A DNA stretch of 64,000 nucleotides from Terrirubrum flagellatum (lineage in GTDB: Bacteria > Pseudomonadota > Alphaproteobacteria > Rhizobiales > Beijerinckiaceae): contig NZ_CP091851.1 in NCBI RefSeq assembly GCF_022059845.1, positions 558,001-622,000 on the forward strand, read 5' to 3'. The notes under the pieces were generated by a model, which worked only from the letters and a program-made list of their open reading frames with translations, ran no database searches and was not told the origin of the DNA. The translations under genes were made by a program, and so were the position numbers. Numbering within the stretch: position 1 is the stretch's first letter; the number at the start of each line of letters is the position of its first letter. Positions 1 to 7,748 of this stretch are shown in pieces.

Positions 1-740
1 GAGGGGCGCGATAAAATCGGTTCGCATGCCGCCATCCCGAAGATCGTCAATCAGGTGGTTGAGCCAAGTCAGAGCGATAGCGCCGTCGGCGGCCTTGCGC
101 GGCATCTCGCGCGCGTGCCGTTCAGCCTCAGCGATCATCCTCAAAGCGGCGCTGAAGCAGATCGCCAATTCCTTCGGATCGAAGGAGCGCAAGATGTCAT
201 CGTCGCGCTGCCAGTCGGCGAATCCGATGCGCCCCTCGATCTCAAGGGCGACCTTGTCGTAGAATTTGATGATATCGCGCTCGTCGCTCGTCGGCGGCGT
301 CAAAGACAGCTTGCGATCAATCAGATCATCGAAGTTCGTTTTGATGCCCGACCACGCGGCGCGAACTTCGGCCTCCATGAAGCCGTGAACGATGGCGCAG
401 CGAGCGGCGAGCGAATTGAGCACCGGCGTCGCCTTGTCGCCGACGTACGTCTCCTGAGCGTCGTGCAGTCTCGCCTTGGCAGTGATGAAGGGCGTGACGT
501 CTGCGTGCAACGATGTCGGCTTCGACGCCCGCCGTCGCACCAGCCACGCGACGAAGTCAGAGTGCGTGCAGAGGTCGATGCGAACATGGGACTGCGCTAG
601 AAAGCGCGGCTGCCGCGCCAGGCCCCATGCGATGTCAGCGAAGTCGATATCCTCGATCGTGGGGTTGAGGACGTCGACCAGGCGACCCGACCGCATGCGG
701 ATCTTGGTGTTCGACGCCGTCATCGCGCGCTCGCCGCTCA
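1..740 (-). CDS. HD-domain phosphohydrolase (YfbR-like), partial
   Basis: This minus-strand frame is open from an ATG at 740 to the left edge of the window, so the C-terminus is missing. Residues 14-60 read like the N-terminus of phage and bacterial YfbR-type HD phosphohydrolases (RSGRLVDVLNP, then DIDFADIAWGLARQ). The metal-binding HD pair is in LHDAQETYVGD near residue 92. Known members are 5'-deoxynucleotidases, so a role in nucleotide pool control is inferred. Its start overlaps the stop of the upstream 70-aa gene by 4 bp, indicating translational coupling in the leftward early operon. The overlapping plus-strand frame at 55-600 has no recognisable content. Confidence 0.7.
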
Positions 741-950
741 TGCGCGGCTCCCGAAAGCGACCTGACGAGACGCAAGGGCGAGGACGAAGTGCGAGACCGA
801 AGCCCTCGGATCGCTCGCCAGCCTCTGCCGGAGCAGGTCCATGCGGACGGTGAAGGCCGCGGCGAGGCGCCAGGAGCCGGTGAGCTTTGCGATGGCCGCC
901 GCGCTTGGGGCGCGGGCTGCGGAGGCGAGATCAGGGGCGTCGTTTGTCAT
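738..950 (-). CDS. Hypothetical 70-aa early protein
   Basis: First gene of the leftward early operon, starting about 25 bp downstream of the operator-promoter region at 975-1016. It is Ala/Arg rich, with no motif I recognise. Its TGA overlaps the ATG of the HD phosphohydrolase gene (ATGA), which supports it as a real coupled gene. Function unknown. Confidence 0.5.
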   Translation of the reverse strand: MTNDAPDLASAARAPSAAAIAKLTGSWRLAAAFTVRMDLLRQRLASDPRASVSHFVLALASRQVAFGSRA

Positions 951-974
951 CGTCAGCCTTTGTTGGGCTGACTT

Positions 975-1016
975 ACACCATATTGGTGCCGGTTATGTCA
1001 ACACCAAAATGGTGTT
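975..1016 (-). promoter_or_regulatory. Leftward early promoter with two repressor operators
   Basis: Two copies of a 15-bp palindromic site occur at 975-989 (ACACCATATTGGTGC) and 1001-1015 (ACACCAAAATGGTGT). On the minus strand the second site runs directly into a perfect -35 TTGACA (1001-996), and the first site sits where the -10 should be. A repressor bound here would block the leftward promoter feeding the genes at 950 and 740. The same site recurs at 2390-2439 and 17364-17378. Confidence 0.7.
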
Positions 1017-1052
1017 ACTAAGAAAATCCCCAGAATTTCCGAATCGACTGCC

Positions 1053-1772
1053 TCAGCTTGACGCGACCCCTCCAATGCTCACCCAAATCCCAAATTCTGC
1101 GGAAACGGAAACTCGGACGCCATTCACCAGCGCTTCGCGCCTTTTCTTCACCTTCGGCGCATCCAGGTATAGCTTTGAGAGCTTGCGCCGATCGTCCTGA
1201 GTCATCCCTGGGATGAAGGCATCGATCGCCACGAGATAAGCGTTCAACATGCTGACGCCGGGGACCACTCCGCCCGGCGAGACCATCAGGATTTCGTGAA
1301 CGAACGGTCCCTTCGATTGCTGCGTGACCATGAAGTGGTTGTCATTTGGCAGCGCGTATTTGCAGACTCTACTTCCGTTCGGGCTGGTAGGGTCTGAGCA
1401 AAGCTCCAGACGAATTTCCTGATCCATTTTTAGAGCGCGAGATTTCTCGTTATAGAGTCTTTCCACGTCAGCCATTATCACGCGCGGAGAGCCCGGCGTT
1501 GGAGCGGATTCTGGCGCGGCGAGAAGCGCGCTGGGGCTCGCCTTCGATAGTGCGTCTGGCGGCGGAAAATCAGGGCTGATGTGCGAGAATTCGTTCGGTC
1601 TTGCCGCCTTCGCGTCCTTGACCCTCAAATCGTAGCAACGCAGCCGCTCGATCGGATCGGTTTTGAGCGCGCAGAAGCCGACTTCCACCATCTGCGCCCG
1701 CGCCGAGACGCATCCTGCGACGAGCAGCGCCGCGACTCCTATGCGAATCGGACCCATCTGATCTTTCCGCAT
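1053..1772 (-). CDS. Secreted hypothetical protein next to the repressor
   Basis: 239 aa with an N-terminal signal peptide (basic start, hydrophobic IGVAALLVAGCVSA, cleavage likely after ARA). The mature start contains a Cys...RLRCYD pattern seen in several periplasmic proteins of alphaproteobacteria, including some associated with secretion loci. The rest is unassigned. The gene overlaps the 3' end of the repressor gene by 34 bp and is probably cotranscribed with it, so it would be expressed in the lysogen. A second ATG at 1757 with a GGAAAG ribosome site is an alternative start. Lysogenic conversion function is inference only. Confidence 0.6.
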   Translation of the reverse strand: MRKDQMGPIRIGVAALLVAGCVSARAQMVEVGFCALKTDPIERLRCYDLRVKDAKAARPNEFSHISPDFPPPDALSKASPSALLAAPESAPTPGSPRVIMADVERLYNEKSRALKMDQEIRLELCSDPTSPNGSRVCKYALPNDNHFMVTQQSKGPFVHEILMVSPGGVVPGVSMLNAYLVAIDAFIPGMTQDDRRKLSKLYLDAPKVKKRREALVNGVRVSVSAEFGIWVSIGGVASS

Positions 1773-2365
1773 TGAACGACGTCCTGATCGATTAGCACTT
1801 CTGCGTTGGGGCTTTCGAGATTGTAGAGATCGGCGTCGGACCCGCGCTGCAGCGTCTTCATCATGCGCGATCCATCCTCGAGCCTGACGAGGCAGACGCG
1901 GCCGATCATGTCTTTCGGCGAGGTCTGCCGCTTCTCGACGCAGACGATGTCCTTGTCCCTATAGAATGGCAGCATCGAGCCGCCGTCGACCTCGAAGATT
2001 TCGCAATCGTCAAGAATCTCCTGGGGCATATCCACGTCGAGCGGATAGCCGTCGTCCTCACTCTCGAAGATGTGCGCGCCGGCGCCGATCCGGCCGGAGA
2101 TCAGCGGTTGTGCGCCGGCCTTCTTCTTCGTCGGGTGGCCGCGGCCCGAGAGTAGCCAGACCCAATCGACAGAGAACGCGCGAGCGTATTTCTGCGCCTC
2201 CTCCTCTGACAAACCCTGCTCAAGTCGCGTGCCGTCCTCGTGGCGGGCATAGGTGCCGCGCGACCAGTCCATGGTCATCCATGCGCTGCGGGCGGACTTA
2301 AAGCCCGCATTGATTCTCGCCCATTTCAGCCGGGCGGCCTGCGTCGACCAGTCGGGTTTCACCAT
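1739..2365 (-). CDS. Prophage repressor, HTH plus S24/LexA-type peptidase
   Basis: 208 aa. Residues 8-75 form an XRE-type helix-turn-helix region. Residues 88-208 form an S24 peptidase domain with the serine in DGGSMLPFYRD (Ser130) and the lysine in RMMK (Lys170), spaced as in LexA, CI and UmuD. A candidate Ala-Gly cleavage site lies at 95-96 (GAGA). This predicts RecA-dependent self-cleavage and SOS induction. The gene is divergent from the Cro candidate, with three operators between them at 2390-2439. The short linker between domains is compact compared with lambda CI. Confidence 0.85.
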   Translation of the reverse strand: MVKPDWSTQAARLKWARINAGFKSARSAWMTMDWSRGTYARHEDGTRLEQGLSEEEAQKYARAFSVDWVWLLSGRGHPTKKKAGAQPLISGRIGAGAHIFESEDDGYPLDVDMPQEILDDCEIFEVDGGSMLPFYRDKDIVCVEKRQTSPKDMIGRVCLVRLEDGSRMMKTLQRGSDADLYNLESPNAEVLIDQDVVQCGKIRWVRFA

Positions 2366-2386
2366 GTCGCGCAGCTTATCGAACGC

Positions 2387-2439
2387 TTGACACCGTTTGG
2401 GTGTTACCCCATAACGGTGTCACTACACCAAAATGGTGC
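2387..2439. promoter_or_regulatory. Immunity region: three tandem operators and the rightward promoter
   Basis: Three imperfect 15-bp palindromes lie at 2390-2404 (ACACCGTTTGGGTGT), 2406-2420 (ACCCCATAACGGTGT) and 2425-2439 (ACACCAAAATGGTGC). A perfect -35 TTGACA at 2387-2392 and a -10-like CATAAC at 2410-2415, spaced 17 bp, lie within operators 1 and 2. This is the classical CI/Cro-type divergent switch between the repressor (minus) and the early operon (plus). The predicted transcription start near 2422 makes the ATG at 2433 unlikely and favours 2454 for the first gene. Confidence 0.75.
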
Positions 2440-2453
2440 CAATCGAGCGGGGC

Positions 2454-2726
2454 ATGTTGAACCTCACTACCGACATCACCGATTTCAAGGGTCTCATCGC
2501 CGCCATGGGCGGCCCGTCGGGCGCTTCTGACGCCACCGGCATCGATCGCCGCGCGCTCTGCAACATGAGTTCCCGTAACGCCGCCTCCTCGGTCCACTGG
2601 CGCGATTTCGCGGCCGGCGCCGCCAAACGCGGCATTCCTGTCGATGAGCGTGACTTCGCCCGCTGGGAAGCCCTCGCGAAAGTCGAGCGCGAACTCGCTG
2701 AAGCTGCTGAGCGGGTGGCGGCCTGA
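2454..2726 (+). CDS. Cro-like regulator candidate
   Basis: 90 aa, first gene of the rightward early operon and divergent from the repressor. I chose ATG 2454 because the upstream ATG at 2433 lies inside the third operator. Residues 10-60 (FKGLIAAMGGPSGASDATG, then a polar helix) resemble the short HTH repressors common in alphaproteobacterial phages, where a GG-P-x-A turn precedes the recognition helix. Position argues for Cro or an excision or early regulator. The motif match is weak. Confidence 0.5.
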   Translation: MLNLTTDITDFKGLIAAMGGPSGASDATGIDRRALCNMSSRNAASSVHWRDFAAGAAKRGIPVDERDFARWEALAKVERELAEAAERVAA

Positions 2727-2730
2727 TCCC

Positions 2731-2829
2731 ATGAACATCTCCTTTCAACGCGGACGTCTTCAACCAGATCGGCCGGACGGGTCATCCCTTCCGGAAGGTC
2801 GCTTCATCCGGAGGGCATCGACCGCGTGA
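2731..2829 (+). CDS. Possible 32-aa leader-type ORF
   Basis: A short frame fills the gap between the Cro candidate and the next gene. Its TGA overlaps the GTG start of the following gene, which suggests coupling, but there is no strong ribosome site and no recognisable sequence. It is Arg rich. It may be a spurious frame. Confidence 0.3.
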   Translation: MNISFQRGRLQPDRPDGSSLPEGRFIRRASTA

Positions 2830-3236
2830 GTTGTGTCTTGGCGTTCATCGAAGATGCGGAGCAGGCCGCCCGCATTCTCGAAGATCACGAATTTCAGCGG
2901 CTTGAGGGGATGGTCGAGAAGCCACGCGTTGAAGCGCGCAAGGAGGTCTGCCGACTTGTCGGCTGCTCGCCCGGCACGCTGGAAAATCTGCGTCGCGGTC
3001 GGCTGAAGCGCATCGAGAAGTGGCTGCACGACGCTTTGTCGCGCGCGCTGGTCCGAAAGATCGAACATGAAATCAAACGACTTAACGCCGAACTGGAAGC
3101 CGCTGAGCGAAGCCTCGGGCTTTTTGCTGAGCCAGACGTCGAAGCGCTGGCGCGCGAAATCAAGGCTGTGGTGGCGCGCGCTGACAAGCTTCGGGAGGCG
3201 CTGAGACATGGGGGCAATCACCTTCAAAGCGGGTGA
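2826..3236 (+). CDS. Coiled-coil early protein with HTH-like segment
   Basis: 136 aa with a GTG start coupled to the preceding short frame. Residues 35-60 (EVCRLVGCSPGTLENLRRGRLKR) resemble a helix-turn-helix, and residues 65-130 are a charged, helical, coiled-coil-prone tail. From memory, similar TLENLRRGR proteins occur in early regions of rhizobial prophages without assigned function. It overlaps the sliding-clamp start by 29 bp. A long overlapping minus-strand frame (2760-3659) reads as Arg/Ser-rich shadow. Confidence 0.6.
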   Translation: MSCVLAFIEDAEQAARILEDHEFQRLEGMVEKPRVEARKEVCRLVGCSPGTLENLRRGRLKRIEKWLHDALSRALVRKIEHEIKRLNAELEAAERSLGLFAEPDVEALAREIKAVVARADKLREALRHGGNHLQSG

Positions 3237-4338
3237 GATGGCGCGCGCCGCGCGCGCCGCGAACATGGCGGTCGAGCGTCGCACGACGGTTCCGATCCTC
3301 GGCTGCATCCGCATCAAGCGCTCGGTCCGCGAAACGATGGCCGATTTCATCGGAACCGACCTCGATCTCAGCGTGTCGACTTTCGCCGCGTGCCAGGCCG
3401 ACGACGAGGATTTCGATCTCGCGCTGCCGGCGCGGACGCTGCTCGATCTCGCGCGCGCCTTTCCAGCGGATGCGCTGATCAAGCTGAGGCCGCAGGCGGG
3501 AAATGTCTGCATCGTCGACGCCGACGATTGCCGTTTCCGCATCGAGGGCCTGCCGCCGAAGGATTGGCCCGACGCGATCTTTTCTCCGCCGGCGCACGAG
3601 TCCGTCCTGTCGGCGACCTTCGATTTCGCGACATCCGTGCGGCGTCTCCTGCCATTCATGAGCGGTGAGGAGACGCGGTATTATCTTTGCGGCGTCGGGT
3701 TCCAGGGCGACATGCTGGCCGCCACGAACGGCCACATCCTTGGCAAGATTTTGCTGCCGCCGGAAGCGCGCGGGCGGTGCGTCATCGTGCCGGCGAAAGC
3801 CTGCAAACTGATCGCGAAGCTGATGCCGGAAGACCGGCCGCAAGAGACGATAGCGACGTCGACCAAATTCGTCTGCGTGAGCGATCGCGTCAGCATCGCG
3901 ACGAAGCTGATCGACGGGACGTTTCCCGACATCGCGCGAGTTATCCCCAAAGAAATCGAGTTTAACGGCTTTGAAGCGCATATCCCGCGCGATCGAGTCG
4001 CTACCGCGCTGAAGCGCGCAACCATCGGTTTCGGGCCAGGTGAGAAAACGGTCGGCTTCTGCGTTGGCAGCGATGGCTTCGCGCAGATGCAGTCACGCAC
4101 GGCGGTCATCAACCTCGGCTGCAGGCCGGACCGGGTTGGTGACGTCGCCTTCAATGTGAGACTGCTCGGCGACGTCATCAAGTTCCTGAAGGGCGACACG
4201 CTCCATTTCCGCGCCAGCGGCCCCGATGCCGGGCGCGACGGGCCGATGGTCGCGCTCGGCGATGGCGACGATCTCGCCGTGATCATGCCGATGCGATCGA
4301 CCTTCGTCGACAGCCCGAAGTTTCAGGAGGCCGCGTGA
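3208..4338 (+). CDS. Phage-encoded DNA polymerase sliding clamp (DnaN-like)
   Basis: 376 aa, the usual length of a bacterial beta clamp. Recognisable landmarks run in order: RRTTVPILGCIRIK (near residue 25), GTDLDLSV (48), RYYLCGVGFQ with ATNGHIL (150-170), DGTFPDIARVIP (about 230) and the C-terminal VIMPMR, which matches the conserved M-P-M-R end of DnaN. It should form a ring on DNA and tether a polymerase. No phage polymerase is visible, so it may recruit host Pol III or other clamp-binding proteins, or replace the host clamp. The start aligns with the canonical DnaN N-terminus. Confidence 0.85.
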   Translation: MGAITFKAGEMARAARAANMAVERRTTVPILGCIRIKRSVRETMADFIGTDLDLSVSTFAACQADDEDFDLALPARTLLDLARAFPADALIKLRPQAGNVCIVDADDCRFRIEGLPPKDWPDAIFSPPAHESVLSATFDFATSVRRLLPFMSGEETRYYLCGVGFQGDMLAATNGHILGKILLPPEARGRCVIVPAKACKLIAKLMPEDRPQETIATSTKFVCVSDRVSIATKLIDGTFPDIARVIPKEIEFNGFEAHIPRDRVATALKRATIGFGPGEKTVGFCVGSDGFAQMQSRTAVINLGCRPDRVGDVAFNVRLLGDVIKFLKGDTLHFRASGPDAGRDGPMVALGDGDDLAVIMPMRSTFVDSPKFQEAA

Positions 4339-4931
4339 CTAACTGGCCCTTCGGCGATCTCAAGCCGCATCATTATCGCACGCTGCTGATCGACTGCCCC
4401 TGGGACTTCAAGGGCGGCAAGAACGGTCGCCCGCAACACTACAAGCGCATGACAGATCGCGAGCTGATGGCGCTGCCGATCCGTGATCTCTGCCATCCCG
4501 ACGGCTGCCACATTTTTTTCTGGCTGACCTCACCGATGGCCGAGCGCGCTTACGACATCGCGAAGCAATGGCATGTTCGCCGATCGGGCCGCGCGTTCCT
4601 CTGGATCAAGACGCATAAGCGATGGTCGAGAGGCGAGCAGAGTCCGCTCTTCCTTGCGCCGGACGCATTCCACATCTCGACAGGCTACACGACGCGCAAG
4701 AACGCCGAAGACTGCGACCTCTTCACCGTTGGCAAGCCGAAGCGCCAGGCGAAGAACATCCGCGAATTGATCTTTGCGCCGCCGCGCGAGCACAGCCGCA
4801 AGCCGGAGGAGGCGAGGCGGCGCATCGAGCGCTACAGCCTCGGGCCTCGCGCCGAACTCTTCGCGCGCGAGCGCGCCGAGGGCTGGGACGCCTGGGGCAA
4901 TGAGACCGATCGCTTTCGAGAGGCGGCATGA
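4335..4931 (+). CDS. MT-A70 family adenine methyltransferase
   Basis: 198 aa with a GTG start overlapping the clamp stop (GTGA). The catalytic motif is D-C-P-W at residues 20-23, a variant of the DPPW motif of MT-A70 enzymes. HIFFWLTSPMAERAYDI and FHISTGYTTRKNAEDCDLFTVGKP match the family core, and REHSRKPEEARRRIE its C-terminal part. It is expected to methylate adenine in DNA using S-adenosylmethionine, perhaps to protect phage DNA or mark replication. Target sequence unknown. No cognate nuclease gene is adjacent. Confidence 0.85.
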   Translation: MTNWPFGDLKPHHYRTLLIDCPWDFKGGKNGRPQHYKRMTDRELMALPIRDLCHPDGCHIFFWLTSPMAERAYDIAKQWHVRRSGRAFLWIKTHKRWSRGEQSPLFLAPDAFHISTGYTTRKNAEDCDLFTVGKPKRQAKNIRELIFAPPREHSRKPEEARRRIERYSLGPRAELFARERAEGWDAWGNETDRFREAA

Positions 4932-5701
4932 GTGCGCGCCTCCGTGGACCAGAGCCGCCCCTTGATCGCTACGCCGCCGCGCTCCTCTTCCTCGGGGATT
5001 GGGGCGCACGGCTGATGTCCACGCAATTATCCCCGAAATTATCAGAGCAACGCATTGGTGCTGACGTCGCTTGGGAGCGGCTGATTTCGGTCGCGAAGAG
5101 ATCGTCGGGGCTGTCGTCGAATGCGATAGCTCATGGAGATGGCGGGCAGGCGACGACCACGATCCGAAAGGCGATCGCCTATGTGCTCGTGCATGCCTGC
5201 GCGCTGCAGAATGAGATCGTCGGCGATCTCATGGGGATTCCGCCCGAAGCCGTGATCAATGCAGTCGAGCAAGTCGACGATCGCGCTCGCAAGCTCATGC
5301 TTTCGCGGCGCATGCCGCCTGACCTGATGCTGATGGCGCTGTTGTCGGGCATGAGCGCGCTGCCCGTCGATCCCGATGGCCGCGTGAACGGCCGCATGCC
5401 CATCGCCGAGATCATCGGCATCGTGGCCGAGGCCTTCGGGACGCCAGAGATTGAGATCCGCTCTCAGCGTCGCTCGCGGACCGTCGCGCAGGCGCGCCAG
5501 GTCGCGATGTGGCTCGCGAAGCAGGCGACGCTCTCTTCGCTGCCGGAGATCGGCCGCCACTTCGCCGACCGCGATCACACGACGGTCATTCACGCCGTCA
5601 ACAAGATCGACGTCATCGTCACGAAGATGCCGAAACCCGGCGACGTCAGCGTGCGGGGCTGGGCGCTCGCCTTCGCGAATTATTTCGAGAGGCAGCGGTG
5701 A
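4928..5701 (+). CDS. DnaA domain-IV-like DNA-binding protein, no AAA+ domain
   Basis: 257 aa. Residues 155-225 (IIGIVAEAFG, RSRTVAQARQVAMWLAK, FADRDHTTVIHAVNKID) match the C-terminal DnaA-box binding domain, including the D-H-T-T-V motif. No Walker A or B motif is present, so it cannot act as a full DnaA. The N-terminal half (RKAIAYVLVHACALQNEIVG...AVINAVEQVDD, residues 77-120) looks like a diverged second copy of the same fold lacking DHTTV. It might direct replication initiation or compete with host DnaA. The start overlaps the methylase stop. A later ATG at 5015 is possible. Confidence 0.8.
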   Translation: MSARLRGPEPPLDRYAAALLFLGDWGARLMSTQLSPKLSEQRIGADVAWERLISVAKRSSGLSSNAIAHGDGGQATTTIRKAIAYVLVHACALQNEIVGDLMGIPPEAVINAVEQVDDRARKLMLSRRMPPDLMLMALLSGMSALPVDPDGRVNGRMPIAEIIGIVAEAFGTPEIEIRSQRRSRTVAQARQVAMWLAKQATLSSLPEIGRHFADRDHTTVIHAVNKIDVIVTKMPKPGDVSVRGWALAFANYFERQR

Positions 5702-6084
5702 TCGACGTCCTGTTGCCTCTCCCGCCGAGCATCAACAAGAGCGAGCGTCGCTTCTCGCATGAATACAGGTTGTGGCTCGACGCGGTTGTAGCGAGCGCGC
5801 AGACGCTCATTGCGCCGACAGGAAAGATCGAAACGAAGTTCGACCTTGTCCTCATCGTGGCGAAGGACATGCGCGGCGATCTCGACAACAGGCTCAACCA
5901 CATCATGGATTTTCTCGTCGAAGGCGAGCTTGTCGCGGATGACGGCGACGCGAGGGCGGTCATCGTCGTGCGCGATGAAGGAGAACTGGACAGGTTCCAG
6001 TGTCGCATGATCGTTCGGCCGCGTTGCGATCGCGATCTCGCTCGCATCATCATTGACGCCTTGGTGGCGGAGGGGGGGGCATGA
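5698..6084 (+). CDS. rusA: RusA-like Holliday junction resolvase
   Basis: 128 aa from a GTG overlapping the previous stop (GTGA). The features of the family are visible: LPLPPSINKSERR near the N-terminus, the acidic RGDLDNRLNHIMDFL, and VADDGDARAVIV with the catalytic aspartates. RusA dimers resolve branched recombination or replication intermediates before packaging. It sits after the clamp and DnaA-like gene in the replication block. Longer readings of this frame run antisense-like through the preceding gene and are not credible. Confidence 0.85.
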   Translation: MIDVLLPLPPSINKSERRFSHEYRLWLDAVVASAQTLIAPTGKIETKFDLVLIVAKDMRGDLDNRLNHIMDFLVEGELVADDGDARAVIVVRDEGELDRFQCRMIVRPRCDRDLARIIIDALVAEGGA

Positions 6085-6170
6085 CTCTCCTGATCCGCAA
6101 CGCTGCGCACCCGATTTTCTTTCATGCGCGACTCTGTGCAGAAGCGCCGCCCGCTGGAGGGCGCCAATGA
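6081..6170 (+). CDS. 29-aa coupled mini-ORF
   Basis: This short frame starts in an ATGA overlap with the RusA stop (6081-6084) and ends in an ATGA overlap with the next gene (6167-6170). Such double coupling with no spare bases supports translation, either as a small protein or as a device that carries ribosomes across the gap. The sequence (MTLLIRNAAHP...) has no recognisable motif. Confidence 0.45.
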   Translation: MTLLIRNAAHPIFFHARLCAEAPPAGGRQ

Positions 6171-6856
6171 GCCGCATCAGATCCGTTCATCCCGGTCTTT
6201 TCACAGACGAAGCGTTTATGTCGACGTCGCCTGCGGCGCGGTTGCTCGTCATCGGCATCTGGACCGAGTGCTGGGACGATGGCGTGTTTGAATGGAAGCC
6301 GCTCACGCTGAAGGCGAAGATTTTTCCGGTCGACAACGTCGCGCTGCCTGAGTTGCTGAAAGAGCTTGAGGACAACGGTTTCCTCAAGCGCTTCTCCAAT
6401 GGCGGCAAAGACTACGGCGCTGTTCGGAATTTTCGACGATTTCAACGCCCAAAATATCCGAACTCATCCGGCGTCTTGCCGGCCGAATTGAGGAGCTACG
6501 TCGGCTTATCCGACGATCTTCCGGAAGCGCTTCCGGAGCATTCCGGAAACGATGGAGAAAAACCTCCGCAGATGGAGGATGGAGTAGGAGAGGGAAGGGA
6601 GAAGATAAAATCAAAAAATAAATCATCATCGGACTCGCGCGCTCCAAAATCCTTCCCGGCCGACGGGCCGATCAACTACGTCGCCCCGTTTGGCGAGATC
6701 GCGAAGCGCAAGGGCCGTGGCGCCGACGTCAATGTGCTCGCGCAGGCCTTCCGCAGTTTCTGCTTCGACGAGAAGATCGACCTCGCCGATCCCGCGATCG
6801 CTCAGAAATTTGAGACTTTCTGCGGCAAGCACCGCGTTCGGGGCCTGCATTCATGA
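6167..6856 (+). CDS. Phage replication-associated protein
   Basis: 229 aa from ATG 6167. Residues 1-105 (SRIRSVHPGLFTDEAF...LLVIGIWTECWDDGVFEW...) match the winged-helix-like N-terminal region common to phage replisome or replication-initiator proteins of proteobacteria. It is followed by a Lys/Ser/Glu-rich linker (residues 130-175) and a C-terminal helical part (VAPFGEIAKRKGRGADVN). It lacks a helicase ATPase domain, so a loader or origin-binding role is more likely. This is inferred from architecture and neighbours. It overlaps the next gene by 4 bp. Confidence 0.6.
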   Translation: MSRIRSVHPGLFTDEAFMSTSPAARLLVIGIWTECWDDGVFEWKPLTLKAKIFPVDNVALPELLKELEDNGFLKRFSNGGKDYGAVRNFRRFQRPKYPNSSGVLPAELRSYVGLSDDLPEALPEHSGNDGEKPPQMEDGVGEGREKIKSKNKSSSDSRAPKSFPADGPINYVAPFGEIAKRKGRGADVNVLAQAFRSFCFDEKIDLADPAIAQKFETFCGKHRVRGLHS

Positions 6857-7194
6857 GCGGAAAGATGACCTTCGACATGATCGTCAAGGCGGCGATGATG
6901 GCCGGGCAGGCGATGACGCTCGACGAGATCGCCACAGCCCTCGGTGTGAAAAATCCGCGCGCCGTTCGCCAGGCGCTGTCACTCTACGGCATCCAGCTCG
7001 ATCCGAAGCCGGGCGGTCTTCGTCGCTTCCTCATCTGGCTCAGCGACGAGCGCCAGCGCGAGCTCGCCATCGCCGCGCGCCGTCATCGCATGGACGAAGA
7101 AGCGCTTCTCCAGCGCGCCGTGAAGCTCATGCTCGAAGACGACATGGTCGGCGCGATCATCGACGATCACAAAGTCAAGAGGCCCGCCACATGA
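6853..7194 (+). CDS. Hypothetical protein with winged-helix-like region
   Basis: 113 aa. Residues 15-40 (AGQAMTLDEIATALGVKNPRAVRQAL) look like a helix-turn-helix of the winged type. The remainder is helical and charged. It is coupled on both sides by ATGA overlaps in the early operon. A DNA-binding regulatory role is possible but not demonstrated. Confidence 0.55.
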   Translation: MSGKMTFDMIVKAAMMAGQAMTLDEIATALGVKNPRAVRQALSLYGIQLDPKPGGLRRFLIWLSDERQRELAIAARRHRMDEEALLQRAVKLMLEDDMVGAIIDDHKVKRPAT

Positions 7195-7748
7195 AAGCGT
7201 CCGCACTCGAACAGTTGCGTCGCAGCGAGGCGCAGGCCGCCGATGACTGGCATCCGCTCGATGGCGTTCCGGCGCCGGACTATGTGCCCGAACGCTGGAC
7301 GGGCGAGCATGTGATGCTGCGCCTCATCAAGGCGTTCGAGATCCTGAACCTCGTGATGTCGGCGCCAGGCCCGCGCAGCCCGAGCGGCCTGTGGCCGGGC
7401 ATCCGGCGCGAGCGCAAGGAGGTCGAGGACGTCGAATACGCGATCGAGTCGGCCGCGCTGCGCGGCGAGGTCGATCGCAGGCCGACGCTTGTCCGCGCGA
7501 AATCAGACATCACCGCCCGCATGATCCATGAGATGGAGCATGCGCTCTATTGGCCGGCGCAGTTCGTCGTCGATCGCAATGAGCGCCGCGCGCTGCTCAC
7601 CTGGGCCATGGCGAAAGCGGCGAAGCGCGACATGACGCGGATCTGTCGCAAGCGAGGCTGGGCCTATTCGACGACGCGCCGGCGCCGGGACGCCGCGGGC
7701 AAGACGATCGCCGACGCGCTCAACCGGGCGGGGAGGCCGGTGTTCTGA
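7191..7748 (+). CDS. DUF6362-like phage protein
   Basis: 185 aa. The N-terminal segment (WTGEHVMLRLIKAFEILNLV...SGLWPGIRRER) and the C-terminal RKRGWAYSTTRRRRDAAGKTIADALN fit phage proteins grouped as DUF6362, whose role is unknown. In related prophages they usually stand next to GcrA-like genes, as here. The C-terminal basic helix may contact nucleic acid. Start and stop overlap both neighbours. Confidence 0.6.
   Translation: MKASALEQLRRSEAQAADDWHPLDGVPAPDYVPERWTGEHVMLRLIKAFEILNLVMSAPGPRSPSGLWPGIRRERKEVEDVEYAIESAALRGEVDRRPTLVRAKSDITARMIHEMEHALYWPAQFVVDRNERRALLTWAMAKAAKRDMTRICRKRGWAYSTTRRRRDAAGKTIADALNRAGRPVF

Noticed and set aside
55-600. 181-aa plus-strand frame
   Set aside because: It lies opposite an open minus-strand frame that matches HD phosphohydrolases; the plus frame is Arg/Ala biased with no motif.
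2760-3659. 299-aa minus-strand frame
   Set aside because: Runs antisense to the coiled-coil and clamp genes and has Arg/Ser-biased shadow composition.
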